Below, in pieces: positions 61,677 to 64,000 of a stretch of DNA of 64,000 nt. The position numbers were made by a program, and so were the translations under genes. The first letter of the stretch is position 1. Every line of letters starts with the position of its first letter. Under the pieces are notes generated by a model. That model was not told the origin of the DNA and made no database searches. It saw only the letters and a program-made list of their open reading frames with translations. The DNA is from Pseudidiomarina homiensis (GTDB taxonomy: Bacteria > Pseudomonadota > Gammaproteobacteria > Enterobacterales > Alteromonadaceae): the NCBI RefSeq assembly GCF_003987225.1, contig NZ_PIPX01000001.1, forward strand, positions 62,001 through 126,000, written 5' to 3'.

Positions 61677-62960
61677 ATGAAGAAATTATTAACCGCCGTA
61701 GCAGCGGCAACCGTAACGCTGTCTGTTGCCGCACACGACATCGTGCCGGGTGAAGTGCAACAGCAACCAATCTTACTGCAAAATGGTACTTTGCATACGG
61801 TGACCAATGGCGTTCAGGAAGATACCGATTTACTCTTCGTCGACGGCAAAATCAGTGCTATCGGTAGCGACCTTGCGGTGCCAGAAGGTGCGCAGGTACT
61901 CGACTTAACGGGTAAGCATGTCTACCCAGGCGTTATTGCACTTGATACCACCATTGGCTTGCGTGAAATTGAAGCCGTGCGGGCAACCGAAGATGCCGAA
62001 GAAGTTGGCGCAGTGACGCCAGAAGTCTCGGGGCATGTCGCTTATAATCCGGATTCAGAGGTGATCCCGACGATCCGCTATAACGGTGTGTCGCATGCCC
62101 AAATCGTGCCGCAAGGCAACTTGGTCACTGGGCGTTCGAGTCTACTGCAGCTTGATGGTTGGACTTATGAAGACGCTGGTGAACGCCTGAATGTTGGTGT
62201 GCATGTGAATTGGCCACGGGTTGGCATTAATACGTCTTGGTGGGAGCGTCGTTCACCAGAGGAGCAGCGCAAGGCCAACGCTGAAGCACGTAAAAACTTA
62301 GAGCGCACTTTTGTGCAAGCTAAGGCGTATTATGACGCCAAGCTTGCCGGTGAGCTGCAAGGAACCGACTTGCGCTGGGAAGCCATGCTCGGTCTGTTTG
62401 ACGGTAGCTCGACGCTCTTCGTCCATGCCAACGATAAGCGCCAAATTGAAGAAGCGATGGAGCTGACGCAAGAATGGGGCTTTGACTGGGTGCTAATGGG
62501 CGCTCGCGATGCATGGCGTATGGCTGACGAGCTAGCCGAAGCTGACGTTCGCGTGGTATTCGGTGCGCCGTTCGGTTTGCCGAGTCGCCACGACGAAGGC
62601 TTCGACCAAGCGTTTTCGACCCCAGCAGCATTGGCAGAAGCAGGAGTGAATTTCGCCATTAGCTATCCTGGTTATTGGGATGTGCGTAACTTGCCATTTG
62701 CCGCAGGGAACGCTGTTGCTTACGGTCTGGACCGTGAAGCAGCGCTTGCAGCGATCACCTTAAAGCCAGCAGAGTTTCTTGGCGTGGCTGACCGCTTAGG
62801 TTCTTTAGAAGCGGGCAAACAGGCTACCTTGGTGATCTCTGCCGGTGACTTACTGGATCCAATTGGTCAAAATGTAGAGACCTTATTTATTGAGGGACGA
62901 ATGGTTGATTTAAACAATCGCCATCTGCAACTCTATAATAAATATAAGCAAAAACCTTAA
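61677..62960 (+). CDS. secreted amidohydrolase-like protein, probably degenerate
   Basis: A 427-residue exported protein (signal about 1-19, ending SVAA) with the amidohydrolase composite fold: TGKHVYPGVIALDTTIGL takes the place of the usual PGFIDxHxH, and no later HxxE/H pair like that of the upstream protein is apparent. The C-terminal AVAYGLDREAALAAITLKPAEFLGVADRLGSLEAGKQATLVI is typical of the family. It starts two bases after the upstream stop with GGAGGA as ribosome site, so it is cotranslated. It resembles the N-terminal, degenerate half of its neighbour more than the active half and may be a partner or scaffold. Confidence 0.82.
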   Translation: MKKLLTAVAAATVTLSVAAHDIVPGEVQQQPILLQNGTLHTVTNGVQEDTDLLFVDGKISAIGSDLAVPEGAQVLDLTGKHVYPGVIALDTTIGLREIEAVRATEDAEEVGAVTPEVSGHVAYNPDSEVIPTIRYNGVSHAQIVPQGNLVTGRSSLLQLDGWTYEDAGERLNVGVHVNWPRVGINTSWWERRSPEEQRKANAEARKNLERTFVQAKAYYDAKLAGELQGTDLRWEAMLGLFDGSSTLFVHANDKRQIEEAMELTQEWGFDWVLMGARDAWRMADELAEADVRVVFGAPFGLPSRHDEGFDQAFSTPAALAEAGVNFAISYPGYWDVRNLPFAAGNAVAYGLDREAALAAITLKPAEFLGVADRLGSLEAGKQATLVISAGDLLDPIGQNVETLFIEGRMVDLNNRHLQLYNKYKQKP

Positions 62961-62977
62961 GTAAAATGTTAACCGTT

Positions 62978-63007
62978 AAAGCCGATTCTGATGAATCGGC
63001 TTTTTTT
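62978..63007 (+). terminator. terminator after the amidohydrolase pair
   Basis: AAAGCCGATTC pairs with GAATCGGCTTT around TGAT, with ten T residues in the tail and stem end. Confidence 0.93.
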
Positions 63008-63113
63008 GTGGCTTTGCCAGTGGAAAAGGGGCCTCAACGCTTGTGTTTAGTGGCTTCTGTTGGCACTATTTACAAGTCTCTTATCAAAATATAACAATTA
63101 GGGCAGGTCTAAA

Positions 63114-63419
63114 ATGTCGGTAACCCGTCACTTATCGAGCGATGGCAAGGAACTAACGATATCCATACACGGTAAATTCGACTTCGGCGTCGTGCATGAA
63201 TTTCGTCGCGCTTATAGCTCTCTTGGTGATGAAAAGCCGGTGGTCTATATTGACTTGAGAAATACGGAGTACCTTGATAGTTCGGCATTAGGAATGTTGT
63301 TGAACATGCGAAAAGCGATTATTAATCAAGTTGAATCGGTTGCCATCATCAATACCAACCCACAGGTGAAAAGTATTCTCGAGATATCCCGTTTTGATAA
63401 ACTTTTTAAAATCGAATGA
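63114..63419 (+). CDS. STAS-domain anti-sigma factor antagonist
   Basis: A 101-residue single STAS domain. The phosphorylation motif YLDSSALGMLL (Ser56/Ser57) follows the strand VVYIDLRNTE, as in SpoIIAA-like antagonists. In partner-switching systems such a protein binds an anti-sigma or anti-anti-sigma kinase when dephosphorylated. The next gene, ten bases downstream, encodes a PP2C phosphatase, as in the HsbA/HsbR arrangement of Pseudomonas. A candidate promoter TTTACA...TATAAC (63069-63095) precedes it. Confidence 0.9.
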   Translation: MSVTRHLSSDGKELTISIHGKFDFGVVHEFRRAYSSLGDEKPVVYIDLRNTEYLDSSALGMLLNMRKAIINQVESVAIINTNPQVKSILEISRFDKLFKIE

Positions 63420-63429
63420 TGCGTAACCT

Positions 63430-64000
63430 ATGGCGAGTCAAGCTTCTGAAACCACGCCCCTAGAGTTGGTCATCTTTCACGATGACTCGCGTTTTGCGCA
63501 TGACACCATTCACTTGCTTTCAGGCTTTCCGTTCCTGATTATCAAAGAATCCTTAGGCCTTCCAGCCACTATTGCAGCTACCAAGAAGAAGCTAAAAGAG
63601 CGTTGGCCGACGGTCATTATTGGTCGTGAAGCTCCCAGTCTGATGAAGGAACTCGCGACCAGTTCGCACTTGTTGCTTATTACAGCGACAGAGTTAAGCG
63701 AGCAGATGTTAAATGCTTGGCAAGGCGATGTGCTGATGGGGGATTGCTCTCCTGCGATGGTTCGCAAGCGGCTTTCATTGTGGTGTGCCTCGCATCGTGT
63801 CGAAAACCAATTAGCTTCGTTTGAAGAGAGTTTGTCGTGGTATATGCAGCGCATTGAGCGTGAGCATGAACTGATCGAGCATATTTTTCGCAATGCGATG
63901 AGCCGTAATTATCTCGATTATCCGCATATTCGTACACTGCTGGCACCCGCGGAAAAATTTAATGGCGATTTATGCTTGGTCGCACCATCACCGACCGGCA
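63430..64000 (+). CDS. PP2C (SpoIIE-type) phosphatase with pseudo-receiver, partial
   Basis: The first 190 codons of a longer protein, open to the window end. Residues about 11-125 have a receiver-like alternation of strands and helices (VIFHDDSRFAHDTIHLL, then VIIGREAPSLM), but the usual phosphoacceptor Asp is replaced by Gly in GREAP and no KP motif follows ITATELS. Residues about 130-160 form a coiled signalling helix. From about 175 the start of a PP2C SpoIIE domain is seen (LLAPAEKFNGDLCLVAPS, with the metal-binding Asp after Gly). It probably dephosphorylates the STAS protein upstream. Confidence 0.85.
   Translation, partial: MASQASETTPLELVIFHDDSRFAHDTIHLLSGFPFLIIKESLGLPATIAATKKKLKERWPTVIIGREAPSLMKELATSSHLLLITATELSEQMLNAWQGDVLMGDCSPAMVRKRLSLWCASHRVENQLASFEESLSWYMQRIEREHELIEHIFRNAMSRNYLDYPHIRTLLAPAEKFNGDLCLVAPSPTG

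Noticed and set aside
63050-63080. Second sigma-54-like TTGGCAC near the STAS gene
   Set aside because: GG is followed after ten bases by AA, not GC or GA, so the -12 element is missing.

Overview
The window reads as a contiguous piece of a gammaproteobacterial chromosome of about 50% GC, densely coded, with housekeeping genes in both orientations. Gene order (valS-holC-pepA facing lptFG; rpsF-priB-rpsR-rplI; dnaB-zur-dusA; rnm-yciO-scpAB-rluB; recX-alaS-csrA-tRNA-Ser-tRNA-Arg; oadGAB; corB-ypjD facing ffh; rpsP-rimM-trmD-rplS-tyrA) is typical of Alteromonadales. A marine Idiomarina/Pseudidiomarina-like organism is my best guess. That is an inference from protein character and synteny, not a search result. 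I see no prophage, insertion sequence, CRISPR array or rRNA operon.

Layout. 1-7069: valS (C-terminus cut off by the window edge), holC and pepA on the minus strand, divergent from lptF-lptG (lipopolysaccharide export), then an RDD membrane protein. 7267-12645: tRNA-Leu, rnr, rlmB, an unknown anchored protein, and the rpsF-priB-rpsR-rplI operon with a strong terminator. 12785-14831: an ECF sigma factor, a one-TM putative anti-sigma factor and an SGD-repeat beta-solenoid protein. 14935-21418: dnaB, zur, a secreted amidase, dusA, a small-protein cassette behind a sigma-54-like promoter, and a secreted dipeptidase. 21421-26785: dispersed repeats, then a free-standing S10 ribosomal operon with its attenuator leader and terminator; neither the str genes nor the spc genes flank it. 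26864-32361: a BCCT transporter, a coiled-coil porin and fadH. 32361-37151: rnm, yciO, scpA, scpB, rluB and an agmatine deiminase, mostly in overlapping reading frames. 37134-41937: a SIMPL lipoprotein, recX, alaS, csrA with a candidate CsrA-binding leader hairpin, and three tRNAs. 42049-45254: the sodium-pumping oxaloacetate decarboxylase operon. 45274-49833: a sensorless hybrid kinase translationally coupled to a 59-residue membrane protein, facing gshA and a lytic-transglycosylase-like lipoprotein. 49839-56857: corB, ypjD, ffh, rpsP-rimM-trmD-rplS and tyrA. 56804-64000: an orphan receiver protein, a cytochrome b561/cytochrome c' pair, a large two-domain amidohydrolase with a degenerate partner, and a STAS plus PP2C partner-switching module cut by the window edge.

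Most of the window is core metabolism and information processing. The parts least explained by known families are: the sigma-54-like small-protein cassette after dusA (19652-20129); the sensorless hybrid kinase with its coupled mini-membrane protein (45274-47459); the ECF/anti-sigma/solenoid operon (12724-14831); the three amidohydrolase folds of which two look catalytically dead (58588-62960); the pseudo-receiver phosphatase at the right edge; and the isolated S10 operon bordered by a repeat family also found at two other loci here.
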